A stretch of DNA of 43,550 bases, taken from the IMG/VR virus record IMGVR_UViG_3300022744_000046, positions 1 through 43,550 of that record; one strand, written 5' to 3'. Under the pieces are notes generated by a model, which saw nothing but the letters and a program-made list of their open reading frames with translations, ran no database searches and was not told the origin of the DNA. Positions within the stretch are counted from its first letter, which is position 1. Every line of letters begins with the position of its first letter. This stretch comes from a virus. Positions 28,648 to 37,800 of this stretch are shown in pieces. The position numbers and the translations under genes were made by a program.

Positions 28648-28853
28648 TTCGGTTCCCCTCTCGTGCAGTCCACTGCTTCCAGCAGCCAGTCATCGCAGTA
28701 CTTGTCGTAGTCGTACACCTCGAACGCGACTTGTCCATCTTCGTGGCCGAGGCTGAAGCCGTGCCTCTTGCACACGGCCAGCATCTCGACAAGGAAGGCG
28801 TCGATGTCGGGGCGTTCGACGTCGGCTCGTTTTGATCTGTTCCAGCGTTTCAT
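28644..28853 (-). CDS. Small hypothetical acidic protein
   Basis: This 69-residue protein starts with a basic patch (KRWNRSKRAD), then DIDAFLVEMLAVCKRHGFSLGHEDGQVAFEVYDYD and an acidic, Trp-containing end. The segment GFSLGHEDGQGAF-like resembles a conserved pattern in small phage proteins of unknown role. It starts 10 nt after the SbcC-like gene and overlaps the next by ATGA. No enzymatic motif is visible. Its operon neighbours suggest a minor role in early replication or host takeover, but there is no direct evidence. Confidence 0.55.
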   Translation of the reverse strand: MKRWNRSKRADVERPDIDAFLVEMLAVCKRHGFSLGHEDGQVAFEVYDYDKYCDDWLLEAVDCTRGEPK

Positions 28854-28862
28854 GCCTTCACC

Positions 28863-30974
28863 TCACAGTTGAATCAAGTGGTCGGCCACCGCCTCGGTCG
28901 CTTCTTCGTGCGACACGATGATGGTCTGCTTGAAGCCGGTCTGCGTCAAGAAGCCCAACGTCGTCGCGGTTCGCTCCACGTCCATGGCGGCGGTGGGCTC
29001 GTCCAACACCAGCAGCGGAGCATGAGGTACGAAGGTCTTGACCAGCGCAACCCGAACAGCCAACCCCAGAATGTCCAAGGTAGAGCCTGACAGTGTGGCA
29101 GCGTTGTGGCCGTCGACGACGAACCCATCAGGTGTCTTCGTCACCAGAGAACGGTTGCCTCGCATGTCGCTGAAGTACTTCGACACGGCACCCAACACCA
29201 AGGCCCAGAGCTTGTCGGCAATCACCGGCCGGGCGGTGCGAACAGCTTTCAGCAGAGTGTTGTTGAACTGGAGAACTCGCAGGTCTTCCTTGGCCTTGCT
29301 CAGGGTGCCTTCCACCTGACTGCGCAGCTTCAGGTACGACTCCCACTTGGCCACCGCCTCGCGGTTGTGGCTGCGGCGCTGCTCCAGCTGGGTCCGGGCC
29401 TTGTCCAAGTTCTCGCGGCGTTCGCGCACGGCTTGCTCACGCTCCTGCTCCACACGCTGCAGAGAGCTCAGGTCGATCTCCTCCCGTCCGCCCAGCGATG
29501 TGACAGCGTGGTCCAAGTCCTGCTTGGAGGCTTCGACCGCCTTCAGCGCCTGCTCTTTGCGGGCGTTGGCCGTCTTGTGTGCATCCAGCGCCTGCTTCAG
29601 CTCCGCCAGCTCCTCTAGGGCAGCGGCCACATCTTTCTCCACCGCCTCGAACGACACCGCTCCCGGCCACTTCAGAAGCGGTGGAGTGACGCTGGCGTCG
29701 ATGTCCAGATGCTTGGCGTACTTGTTGGCGAGGTTGACGGCGGTCTTCGACTTCGAGCGGATCGTCACCAACTCAGCCTCGTCCTTCAGAGCCTGAGCCA
29801 CCTTGCCGCCCAGAGAATCTGCCTCTTTTTTAAGCAGTGAAGCCTTGGCTTCGAGCTCTTCGTTCTTGGCCACAACCTCGGCAACCTCGGACACGTCCTT
29901 GCCGCACAGGGTGCAGGAGCCTGCGACCTTGAGGGCCAGAGTCGTCTCGATGGCTGCCGTCAGCTTGACGCGTTCCATCTTCCACTCGGAGGACCGCTTG
30001 CGCAGGGAGTCGATCTCCTGCTCCAGCTGCTCGAAGGTTCCTTCGTACAGGGGTTCCAAGCCCAGCGCAGGTTTAACTGCCTTGTACACGTCCTCGAGGG
30101 CGAGGGCGGCATTGCCTTCGCGGATGATGGCCTCCTGCTTCTGGATGGCTGTGGCGGCTGGAGCCTTGGGGACTTTGATCGCCTTGAACTCCGCCTCCGA
30201 CTTCGCCAGCCGCTCGTTGGCTGCCTCGATGTTTGACTTGGCTCGCCGAATGTCGGCGTTGACTTCCTTTGCGTTGGCCAGTGCGGCGGTGGCCTCCCGG
30301 TGCTCGGTGGTGGCGGTGGCCACCAACTGGGTGCACAAGGTGACAGCGCCCTCAGCGCTCATCTCCCGTGCGCGGAGAACGACCATGTCGGGCTGCTCCA
30401 TGGTGCCGAGGTTGTCCATCTGCACCTGAGCGGATTCGACAGCAGCCTCCGCGGCAGCGGTGGACCCGGTGACGAGCTTGGCCTGAATCAGGTCGATCAG
30501 GTTGTCGAGCTGGTCGAACTCGGCCAGCTTCTCGATCAGCTCCGTGGTGGCCTTAGTGCCTGCCGCCAAAGCGCCGCGGATCTCGTTCTGGTTGGCCAGA
30601 ATGAGTTTGGGCGCAGCCTGTGCGTCTGTGCCCAGCAGCTTGCCGATGTAGGCGGCTGTCTCGGTTTGGCCGGTGACGGACCCGCCGGCGTAATTGATCT
30701 CAGCACCTGACTTGCCACGGGAGATGGTGTAGTCCACCCCGTCGACGACAAAGTCCAGCACCACTTTCAGTGTGCTGACGGGCTTGCCGTAGGTGACAGT
30801 GTCCTCGAGGGAGTAGGGCAGGGCCTTGGTGCCGAAGAGGGCGTAGGCCACCGCCTGAAGCAGGCTGCTCTTGCCCTTTTCGACGGCCCCACGGATGGCA
30901 ATCAACCCCAGACCGAAGTCCAGTGTGAGAGCTTCATGGCATTTGAAGTTGGTGATTTGGATTCGTTTCAGCAT
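28863..30974 (-). CDS. SbcC/Rad50-like ATPase subunit of recombination endonuclease (T4 gp46-like)
   Basis: This 703-residue SMC-type ATPase works with the SbcD-like nuclease at 31994 to process DNA ends and hairpins. Walker A is at residues 29-36 (GAVEKGKS). Long coiled coils flank a zinc hook with Cys354 and Cys357 (SCTLCGKD). The signature ATLSGSTLDILGLA and Walker B LLVLDEPTAAMD are near the C-terminus. It is shorter than bacterial SbcC and of the size usual in phages. The start has AGGA 8 nt upstream. In T4 the pair resects DNA for recombination-dependent replication, and a similar role is likely. Confidence 0.9.
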   Translation of the reverse strand: MLKRIQITNFKCHEALTLDFGLGLIAIRGAVEKGKSSLLQAVAYALFGTKALPYSLEDTVTYGKPVSTLKVVLDFVVDGVDYTISRGKSGAEINYAGGSVTGQTETAAYIGKLLGTDAQAAPKLILANQNEIRGALAAGTKATTELIEKLAEFDQLDNLIDLIQAKLVTGSTAAAEAAVESAQVQMDNLGTMEQPDMVVLRAREMSAEGAVTLCTQLVATATTEHREATAALANAKEVNADIRRAKSNIEAANERLAKSEAEFKAIKVPKAPAATAIQKQEAIIREGNAALALEDVYKAVKPALGLEPLYEGTFEQLEQEIDSLRKRSSEWKMERVKLTAAIETTLALKVAGSCTLCGKDVSEVAEVVAKNEELEAKASLLKKEADSLGGKVAQALKDEAELVTIRSKSKTAVNLANKYAKHLDIDASVTPPLLKWPGAVSFEAVEKDVAAALEELAELKQALDAHKTANARKEQALKAVEASKQDLDHAVTSLGGREEIDLSSLQRVEQEREQAVRERRENLDKARTQLEQRRSHNREAVAKWESYLKLRSQVEGTLSKAKEDLRVLQFNNTLLKAVRTARPVIADKLWALVLGAVSKYFSDMRGNRSLVTKTPDGFVVDGHNAATLSGSTLDILGLAVRVALVKTFVPHAPLLVLDEPTAAMDVERTATTLGFLTQTGFKQTIIVSHEEATEAVADHLIQL

Positions 30975-30975
30975 G

Positions 30976-31191
30976 TCAAAGTCCTATCTTGTCGTCTTTG
31001 GCGAATGTGGGGTATGGCGCCCAGTGCGTCCATTCGCTGCCAGGAGTCCACTGGCCTCGGGCGGGGATGCCGCGTTTGCGGTTGATCAGCTGCAATGTGC
31101 TGCCCCGTGGGGGCATGCCTCTGGACACTGGGATCCAGTGGTACCCGGTGTCCACCACCGCAGCTTTGTCCGTGGTGGTCTTGATGGTCAT
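30976..31191 (-). CDS. Small protein resembling DUF551
   Basis: This 71-residue protein, starting at the ATG that overlaps the ThyX stop (ATGA), has the form HWIPVSRGMPPRGSTLQLIN and later TPGSEWTHWAPYPTFAKDD. The pairing of WxPV, a Pro-rich turn and a final THWxPxP is like DUF551 proteins in phage early regions, whose role is unknown. A longer frame exists up to 31230 within thyX, but the internal ATG fits the overlap pattern of this operon. Confidence 0.6.
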   Translation of the reverse strand: MTIKTTTDKAAVVDTGYHWIPVSRGMPPRGSTLQLINRKRGIPARGQWTPGSEWTHWAPYPTFAKDDKIGL

Positions 31192-31997
31192 GCGAGCCTC
31201 CGCTCGATCAGCTTGCGGTGCTGGATCCACCCGACAAAGTTGCCGCTCTGGTGGTCGGCAAACTCAGAGGGCGTGGCTTGGTGCTCCGCAGGCGATGCGT
31301 GGATTGGATGTGACCCGACAAGGCGCTCGTAAAGCTCAATGTCCTTGTTGATGTCGGGTTCCGCGCCGTCATGCGTCAGGTAGGAGACGCGTGCGCAACG
31401 TGCGGTGGACAGCTTCAGGAGGATCTCGCGCTTGTACAGATCCCGCTCACTCGCCTTGACGTAAGGCAGGTGCCACTGGTCGGGGCCCAGTCGCTCTGGT
31501 TCGGTCTCCAAAGCGACCCGCATCGCCTGTGCGAGCGCCTGAATCTCAGGCTGGGCGTCTGGATGGTCGCGCAGGTGCAGGAAGTTCTCCCATGTGGTTG
31601 AGGTGACGATCGTCCGCATCAACTGGTAGGGCTCTAGGATGCGGTTGACGATTTGCTTGTGCAGCCCAAGGGCGTTCATGAATTCAGCCTGGTCCGCAGC
31701 CTTGTTGGCAGCCTGTACCCAGAGATCTTTGGCGTTGCCGACGTGCTGCACCTCCTCCCGCGCCTGCATCCCCGGCTGGTTCTTGCCCCAGTGGATTGGC
31801 ATAGCCGGGTCGTTGCGAACCTGTTGGATCATTTTGGCCACAGGGATGGCGCGGGATGATGCTGCGTTGCGTGAGAAGACCCGGTGGGTCATGAACTCAC
31901 TGTGGATGAAGCGTGGGTACTGCAACTCCAATGTGTGGATTGCCTGCCTGTAGGAGTTGACGCTTGCGGCGACGCACTTGGCGGTGATTTGGATCAT
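31188..31997 (-). CDS. thyX: Flavin-dependent thymidylate synthase
   Basis: This 269-residue ThyX makes dTMP from dUMP using FAD and methylene-tetrahydrofolate. The family motif, usually RHRxxSxNExSxRY, appears as THRVFSRNAASSRAIP at about residues 37-52, a change accepted in phage members. The region with NRILEPYQLMRTIVTSTTWENFLHLR and later SAERDLYK-like and CARVSYLTH segments is also typical. It is made in the same run as dNMP kinase and MazG-like genes, so the phage boosts its own nucleotide supply. It overlaps genes on both sides by 4 nt. Confidence 0.9.
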   Translation of the reverse strand: MIQITAKCVAASVNSYRQAIHTLELQYPRFIHSEFMTHRVFSRNAASSRAIPVAKMIQQVRNDPAMPIHWGKNQPGMQAREEVQHVGNAKDLWVQAANKAADQAEFMNALGLHKQIVNRILEPYQLMRTIVTSTTWENFLHLRDHPDAQPEIQALAQAMRVALETEPERLGPDQWHLPYVKASERDLYKREILLKLSTARCARVSYLTHDGAEPDINKDIELYERLVGSHPIHASPAEHQATPSEFADHQSGNFVGWIQHRKLIERRLA

Positions 31998-33070
31998 TGC
32001 TCTTGCTCCATCAATGCGCGGACAACAGCCGCTTGTTCCTCTGTCAGGCTCTCCAGCAACATCTCGACGACGTTGACGCTGCGCACGTCCTCGGCGCTCA
32101 CATCCAGCTCATCGGTATCGATCAGTTGGGCCACCTTGACGGCGTTGGTCACCACAAAGGTGGAGGCCCCGATGCGCTGGCGGAAATTGGAGATCGCCTT
32201 GATGACGTCGGCGGCCTCATCCGCCTCGGCCTCGCCGATGACGCGCACAAAGGCGCGTGAGCCCTGCCGGTCCTTCAGGTCACGCCAGTCGATCTCGTCC
32301 AAGCCATCAGGGCCTGACCGCGACCATGTCTGCACCTTGTGATACCCGTCGTCGTCAAGGATCAGGGCGAACTTCTTGCCGTCTGTTTGGCCGTCGCCGT
32401 GGGCCATGCAATCCGAGATGCTGGATGACAGCTGGTTTCCGACGATGACGACCTTGCCGCCAAAGGCGGTACGTCCTTGATGCTCGTGCCCAAAGACCAC
32501 GGTGATGCCGCGATCGGTCAACTCTTTGGCCTGAGCCCGGCTCATGTTGAGCGAGTGGTCAGCCTGGGCTGCAAAGGTGCTGTCGAAGTTTACGTGGACC
32601 AGCAGGTATTTTGTACCAGTTGGTACATTTTCCAACGCGAGGTCGAAGTGAGCCTGATTCACGAGGTGCGGCACCACATAAATGCCGTCGCCGATGTCGG
32701 TTGGCTTGTCGATCAGGGTGAAGTTGTCGGGGTGCTTCAGGTGCAGCAACGCCCCGACAAACTGCTCGGTGCCCAGCTTGGCGCTGTCCTTGGACAGCGA
32801 GTGGTTACCCAGTGCGAGGTACATCTCCCTATCTGGTTTTTCTGACAACCAGTCATCGAGGACTTGGTACATGTCCAACGCCTCCCCCAAAGGGATGTCG
32901 AACTGGTCAGTCAGGTCGCCGTTGATGATGACCTTGTCGGGGCCCAGCCGCAGCAGGTAGGCAAAGCCTTGGAGGAGGTCGTCCTTCAGGGCTGCCGCAG
33001 ACTGCGGTGTGGTGCCCGCAGAACGGGCTACGCCCAGGTGGACGTCATTCAATATGAGTGTGGGTTTCAT
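31994..33070 (-). CDS. SbcD/Mre11-like nuclease subunit (T4 gp47-like)
   Basis: This 358-residue metallophosphoesterase has metal-binding motifs D9-x-H11 (LILNDVHLG), GDLTD (51-55), GNH (88-90), then HVNFDST and GHEHQGR. The third motif reads GNHS instead of the usual GNHD/E. It is the nuclease partner of the SbcC-like ATPase, although thyX and a small gene lie between them. The C-terminal region (from about residue 250) holds an acidic capping domain. The leader before ATG is A/G-rich and ends in GACTCC. Confidence 0.9.
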   Translation of the reverse strand: MKPTLILNDVHLGVARSAGTTPQSAAALKDDLLQGFAYLLRLGPDKVIINGDLTDQFDIPLGEALDMYQVLDDWLSEKPDREMYLALGNHSLSKDSAKLGTEQFVGALLHLKHPDNFTLIDKPTDIGDGIYVVPHLVNQAHFDLALENVPTGTKYLLVHVNFDSTFAAQADHSLNMSRAQAKELTDRGITVVFGHEHQGRTAFGGKVVIVGNQLSSSISDCMAHGDGQTDGKKFALILDDDGYHKVQTWSRSGPDGLDEIDWRDLKDRQGSRAFVRVIGEAEADEAADVIKAISNFRQRIGASTFVVTNAVKVAQLIDTDELDVSAEDVRSVNVVEMLLESLTEEQAAVVRALMEQEQ

Positions 33071-33768
33071 GGAGTCTTTCTCTTTCTAGTTCTTGCTTCC
33101 TTGGCCAGCAACACACGCGTGGCTTGCTCGCCTTGGCGCACTTCTGTGTCCTTGCGGACCTTCTCGGCTTTCGCCTCGGGGTTCCCCCTGACTTCGTGAC
33201 ACTCTGGACAGCGGTACCGTTTGGTGCCGTTGATGTGGCTGAGCACTTTGAAGCCGGTGGACGGCTTGTGTGTGCGGCAGTAGTGACAATAGACAAGTCG
33301 TCCCTGCAAGTCCAACAAGTGGGAAAACATCTCGTGGGAGTTCCCCAACGCCTCCTGCGCCGACGGGTAGTTCGGCCAGTCCGTCAGGTTCCAGCTTCCT
33401 TTGTCTCCGAAGGTGACCAGTTCCTTGACCTGCACCGTGCGCCAGACGTCCAGCGTCGAGTGGTGGACCAGCACGATGCAGACGCCGCCCGCCAACTCAC
33501 GCTTTCGCATGCGCGGAAGTTGGGGGACTTTGTCCCGCGCCAGACGAAAATCGTGGACGGTCTCTTTGACTTCCACCAACCCATGTGCGCCGATGGTGAA
33601 GAACTCAAAGTCGGCGGCTGCAGACTTGACGATGCGCCCGGCGGCCCGGGTGTCCATCAGGCGGGTGAAGTCCCTGTCCGCCCGGCCGTACACCCAACGC
33701 TCGAGGGCCTTGTGAACTGCGTCCTCGGCCTTCTTTCCCCTGTCGGCAAACGCGCTCTTGAAGGTCAT
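33067..33768 (-). CDS. PD-(D/E)XK nuclease with C-terminal zinc ribbon
   Basis: This 233-residue protein has a nuclease core with Glu15 (GKKAEDAVHKAL), Asp53 (SAAADFEFF) and Glu66-x-Lys68 (GLVEVKETVH), the PD-(D/E)XK pattern found in RecU-like resolvases and related phage nucleases. Near residue 170 a zinc ribbon begins, with CHYC and later CPEC, followed by a very basic tail. It likely binds and cuts branched DNA in replication or recombination; it is coupled by ATGA to the SbcD-like gene. A longer frame extends to 34134 but runs through the next gene in another phase and is rejected. Confidence 0.7.
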   Translation of the reverse strand: MTFKSAFADRGKKAEDAVHKALERWVYGRADRDFTRLMDTRAAGRIVKSAAADFEFFTIGAHGLVEVKETVHDFRLARDKVPQLPRMRKRELAGGVCIVLVHHSTLDVWRTVQVKELVTFGDKGSWNLTDWPNYPSAQEALGNSHEMFSHLLDLQGRLVYCHYCRTHKPSTGFKVLSHINGTKRYRCPECHEVRGNPEAKAEKVRKDTEVRQGEQATRVLLAKEARTRKRKTP

Positions 33769-34022
33769 TTGCGCCTCCAGAGGTTCTTCAGTGCTGACCA
33801 AAGCCGTCGGTACCAGACTTGGTACACGATGGTGATGACGGCTTCGACGGGGGCTGGCTCGTAGCCTCTGGCTTCTGGGCCGCAGAAGCCATACAGCGGG
33901 CTGCGGACCATGCGAGCGGCTACGGGGCGGCCGGTGACTGGATCCCTGACGTTGTCGGGGTGCAGGCAGTAGGAGATCAGTTGCGACTTGTCGCAGTGTT
34001 TGCATTCGTGACAGAAGGTCAT
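33765..34022 (-). CDS. Small cysteine-rich (zinc-finger) protein
   Basis: This 85-residue protein begins TFCHECKHCDKSQLISYCLH, with Cys4, Cys7, Cys10 and Cys19 placed for zinc binding, and another Cys in GFCGPEA. The second half has aromatic and basic residues (VYQVWYRRLWSALKNLW), forming a probable amphipathic helix. It starts after a hairpin and an ACAACAAGAA leader and overlaps the nuclease gene by ATGA. It may bind DNA or RNA polymerase; nothing more specific is visible. Confidence 0.6.
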   Translation of the reverse strand: MTFCHECKHCDKSQLISYCLHPDNVRDPVTGRPVAARMVRSPLYGFCGPEARGYEPAPVEAVITIVYQVWYRRLWSALKNLWRRK

Positions 34023-34076
34023 CTCTTTGTTGTTCTTGTTGTGAGATGGAGGGAAAGTGGCCGCTTACGGCGGCCA
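34023..34076 (-). promoter_or_regulatory. Hairpin plus A/C-rich leader before zinc-finger gene
   Basis: On the minus strand a 7-bp stem TGGCCGC/GCGGCCA (34058-34064 with 34070-34076) is followed by CTTTCCC and then an unstructured leader with ACAACAAGAACAACAAAGAG just before the ATG. The hairpin could end or process the upstream HNH transcript, leaving a well translated leader. Confidence 0.55.
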
Positions 34077-34084
34077 GTCGTCGG

Positions 34085-34810
34085 TCAATCAGATGAGCTG
34101 TACGAACCTCCTGAGTCAGGCTTGTAGGACTCAACCGCCCTCTGAAGGAGAGCCTTGTCCTCCGATCGCCAGTCAGAGAATCTCCTGCCGTTTGGCTGAG
34201 TGGCCACCAAGTCCTCAGTCGACCACTTCCGGTGCTTCATTCGGTCTCTTATCAATTCAGGCCCGACACCTGTAATCTCGGTCCACTGATAAAGCTGAAG
34301 TGTTCGCCCGAAAGCTGTTACGACAGTCTTCTTGGATCTGTTTCTGCAGTTCACCTGATGCGGGACCCACCTGACGTTCCCCGGTTCATAATTTCCGTCG
34401 TTGTCAATTCGATCCAATGTCATTCCTTCTGGTCTAGGTCCTACATCATTCTTGAAAGACTCGAAGGACGCTTGCCACTTCGGGTCCATACGGATACCTC
34501 TACCTCCGTATCTTGGGTAACACCTGACGTTGGGGTTGGTTGTTCTGGATTTGATGTTCATCCAAATTCCGTGCAAGGAAGTGCCACCCTCTCCGTGAGT
34601 TGTCTTGAGCCGTCTGGCTACCTCTTTTTGAATACACCCGCATGACTTGTGCTTGTCATTCAGCAGGTGGTACTTGATAGCTATAGACTCATTCCCACAG
34701 TCACACAGACAGCGCCACTTACTTGGTCGGTGTGATACTTTCTCGATGACTGTGAGCCTGTGGATCTTCTGGCCTGGAGTTGGATCTGGCGTTGGTTTCC
34801 GCGGCATCAC
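34085..34810 (-). CDS. HNH homing endonuclease downstream of DNA polymerase gene
   Basis: This 241-residue protein has an N-terminal zinc-binding region (CLCDCGNE, then KSCGC), a middle part with HGIWMNIKSRTT and RYGGRGIRM, and the HNH-type segment MTLDRIDNDGNYEPGNVRWV. This is a common free-standing phage homing endonuclease type. Its C-terminal part has a helix-turn-helix-like segment (YQWTEITGVGPELIRDRM). Its ATG overlaps the polymerase stop. A stretch I counted near its middle is about 47% GC, lower than the replication genes, suggesting recent entry. The likely target is the polymerase gene in phages lacking it. Confidence 0.82.
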   Translation of the reverse strand: MMPRKPTPDPTPGQKIHRLTVIEKVSHRPSKWRCLCDCGNESIAIKYHLLNDKHKSCGCIQKEVARRLKTTHGEGGTSLHGIWMNIKSRTTNPNVRCYPRYGGRGIRMDPKWQASFESFKNDVGPRPEGMTLDRIDNDGNYEPGNVRWVPHQVNCRNRSKKTVVTAFGRTLQLYQWTEITGVGPELIRDRMKHRKWSTEDLVATQPNGRRFSDWRSEDKALLQRAVESYKPDSGGSYSSSD

Positions 34811-37800
34811 TCGCCTCCAAACAGTTCTTGAACTGCTTTCAAGATGACGGCATCGTCTACCACCTCACCCACCTCGACAGGGCATGTGAAATCCCTGCCA
34901 ATGGCGATTGAGCTGACGGCAGGGATACACATGTCCGCGAACGGGGCAGTCATGTGCTTGTGCATTTCACGAATGAAAGGAACAACCTGATCGCGGTGCA
35001 CACTGGCCACACATTCATCGTGGATGGTTGCAATGAACTCCGCGTCAAACTCTCCAGAGGTAAACAACCCAGAGGACCACATCCGAGACATGGCCAGCTT
35101 CACCTGAGCTGCAGAACTCCCCTGAATGACTGCGTTACAGGCTTGGCGTTCGGCTCTGGACTCTTCTGACCTGTCTGTTGAACTAAGGGCTGCCGCTAGG
35201 TGTCTCCGGTCTCCTAAGAATGTCCTCGAGTAACCCAACAGGTGGGCCTCCTCGGTGACCTTGTCTTTCCACTTGTTGACTCCCGGGAAGGCTTCATCCA
35301 AAGCGTCCAAGAACTTCTGGGCGGTGTCCTCATCTGTCTTCAGCTGCAATGCCAGTTTCGGAGCTGCAATACCGTAGATCGAGCCAAACAGCGTGGCTTT
35401 GGCTCCCTTTCTGAGGGCGTCTGCCTTATCTCTGATGGCCTTATCAGAAGACTTTCTCATCGCCATGAAGTCTTCGTAGGTGATGGTCTCACCCCATACG
35501 TACGGAGCAGCTCTCACCGCTACCAGCGAGTGCACGTCCTGCTTCTTTTCACCTACATAGCAACCAATCAGGTTCTGGTCCTGACTTGCGTGCGCAGTAG
35601 CTCGAATCTCCTGTGCGTTGAAGTCAAGGCTTACAACAACAGCTTCGTCGTGGTGAGCTTTCAGCACCGCCCTGAAGCCAGACACCGAAGGCAACTGCTG
35701 CAGGTTTGGGTCGCTGCTCGAATACCTCTTGGTCACTGTGGCGCATTGGTTGAAGTTGGGGTGGATACGCCCATCAGACCAATGCACAACCTTCTTGTAG
35801 GTGTTGTAGAACATCTTCATCCGCGTGGTGACCTCCTTGATCTTGAGGTACGCCTTGAGGACCTTGCGCTGGTCGTCGGTCAGGTCGTCCTTGGCCAAGG
35901 CCAAGTCGATGGCTTGGTCGTCCGTCGACGCTTTCTTCTGCCACATCTCCCGCATGGCATCCGTGACCTCGACCTTGCGGCCTTGGTTCAGGCGCTTGAG
36001 GGCGCTGAACGCCTCACGCATCTCTTCGTTCTCACGCTCTTTCGGGGTGAGCTTGTTGTAGATGCGGGGCACCATGCCCAGAGAGCCGTACAGCAACTTC
36101 TGCACCTGACGTGGCGAGTCGAAGTTGATCTTGGGCTCACCGTTGAAGTGACGGTCGACGAAGGCGTTGAGCGCGACCACAGAACCCTGCTCCACGGCCA
36201 GTGCGATGGCCTCGGCGGTCTCGTTGTCGGGGAACTGGAGACGCAGGTCGGCGGCCACGGCTGGCAGCTTCTTCTTGCGGGTGGTGAACTCCTCGCCCAG
36301 AACGATCTCGCACACCTGCTTGACGGCGGCCACATCCACGTCCTCAAACACCGGCTTCACGGTGCCGGACCAGCCTTGGGTGAACAGGTAGTCCCGCAGG
36401 ATTTCCCAGTTCGTCTGGTAGGTGGCTTTGTCTTCGCGCTCGAGATCCATCAACGTCTTAAGGTCGACACGTACTCCCTTGACGAAGGCCAAGTTGGTCA
36501 GATACATGGGCAGCCTCTCGACTTGGTCGAATACGGCTGCAGTCTGCTCGACTCCCATAACCAGGCGGAACTGCACATGCAGCCAAGCGGTGACGATGGT
36601 GTCGTCGCAGCCGTAGTTCATGACGCGCCGGCCTGTCAGCTCGCACATCTTGTACTGCTTCTTGTACCAACCGTCCTCAGTGACGGCGGGCTTGGTCTCG
36701 ATGGTGCGGGTCACTTCCACCATCTGCTCCTCGACCTCCTCCAGTCTTGTCACTTCCGTGTACTCGGCAGGCTCCACCGTCTTGGTGAACGGCCCAGCCA
36801 CCACGATGCCGCCCGGGAGGATGACGTCGAGGGGGCCTTCCATGGTCGTCACCTGCTCATAGGTCTCCTGCTCGTACCCTAGAACCGCCTTGGCCCTGTG
36901 CTTCAGTCCTCTAGGCTGGTTCTCGTCGACGTAGGATGCTTCAACCATCGTGTCAACCACGTTTGGCAGGAAACCGAACCAACCGTTGTCCTTCCACTTG
37001 TCTCCCCACGCCCGATGCAGTACGGGCCCCTCAAAGGCTGCGTTGTGCACGATCAGGTCGACAGATTTCGGCACTTCTTCCACCATTTCGCGGCACTGGT
37101 CTACGGAAATGTTCTCGGTGTCGGCATGGTTTACGCTCATGTAAACCGTGTGCTGCAGGTTGTCGCCGAAGGTCAGGGACATTCCTGTCAGCTCTGCACC
37201 CAAAACGTCGACCTTCTTTCCTCGTGCGCCGATGTACTCCAGCCACTCGTCGGACGCCTCGCCAGACGATGTCTCGATGTCCAAGGAGACAAACTCGGTC
37301 TTCTCGAGGGCGGACTTGAACCTGCTGCGGGCGGAGGCGTAGTTGAGGGCGGTCACCAAAGTCTTGGTGCCGTACCAGTGCTTCATCTGCGGGATGCGCT
37401 GCTCTTCAGGCACCTCATTCCACGGCATGGCCATGGCTGGCACCCAATCAATGGCGTGGTGCTTGGTGGCCACCTCGTCAGGCATCAGGCGTGCCACCTG
37501 CCAGCTCTTGTAGACCAGATCCTCGCTGTCGATGATCTTCTGTAGCTTGGGGAACTCGGATACATCCTCGCGCAGCTTCTTGATGTCTTGGCTGAGGATC
37601 AGCTTCTCGAGCATCTCGAGTCCATCGAGGCCGAAGATGCGCACCAGCTCCACAAAAGACGCATCCCCGAAACCGCGAGCGCCGGGGATGTTGTCAGAGG
37701 TATCGCCCACCAGCGCCTTGTAGAGCGTGATGTAGCGATGGGGGAAGGCCCCGAAAGGGTTCTTGTTGAGCTCCCCGCCTTTCCAGACGTGGGTGTTGGG

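Noticed and set aside
33769-34134. N-terminal extension of the PD-(D/E)XK nuclease
   Set aside because: This part overlaps the zinc-finger gene in another phase and is Arg/Pro/Ser-rich; the ATG at 33768 fits the operon's ATGA overlaps.
34807-35790. Possible co-conversion tract in the polymerase gene next to the HNH gene
   Set aside because: Hand counts of several 60-base blocks gave about 52-60% GC on both sides, so no composition break is shown.
35242-36882. 546-codon plus-strand open frame opposite the polymerase gene
   Set aside because: The polymerase motifs are unmistakable on the minus strand; the plus frame is rich in His, Leu and Val from reversed codons.
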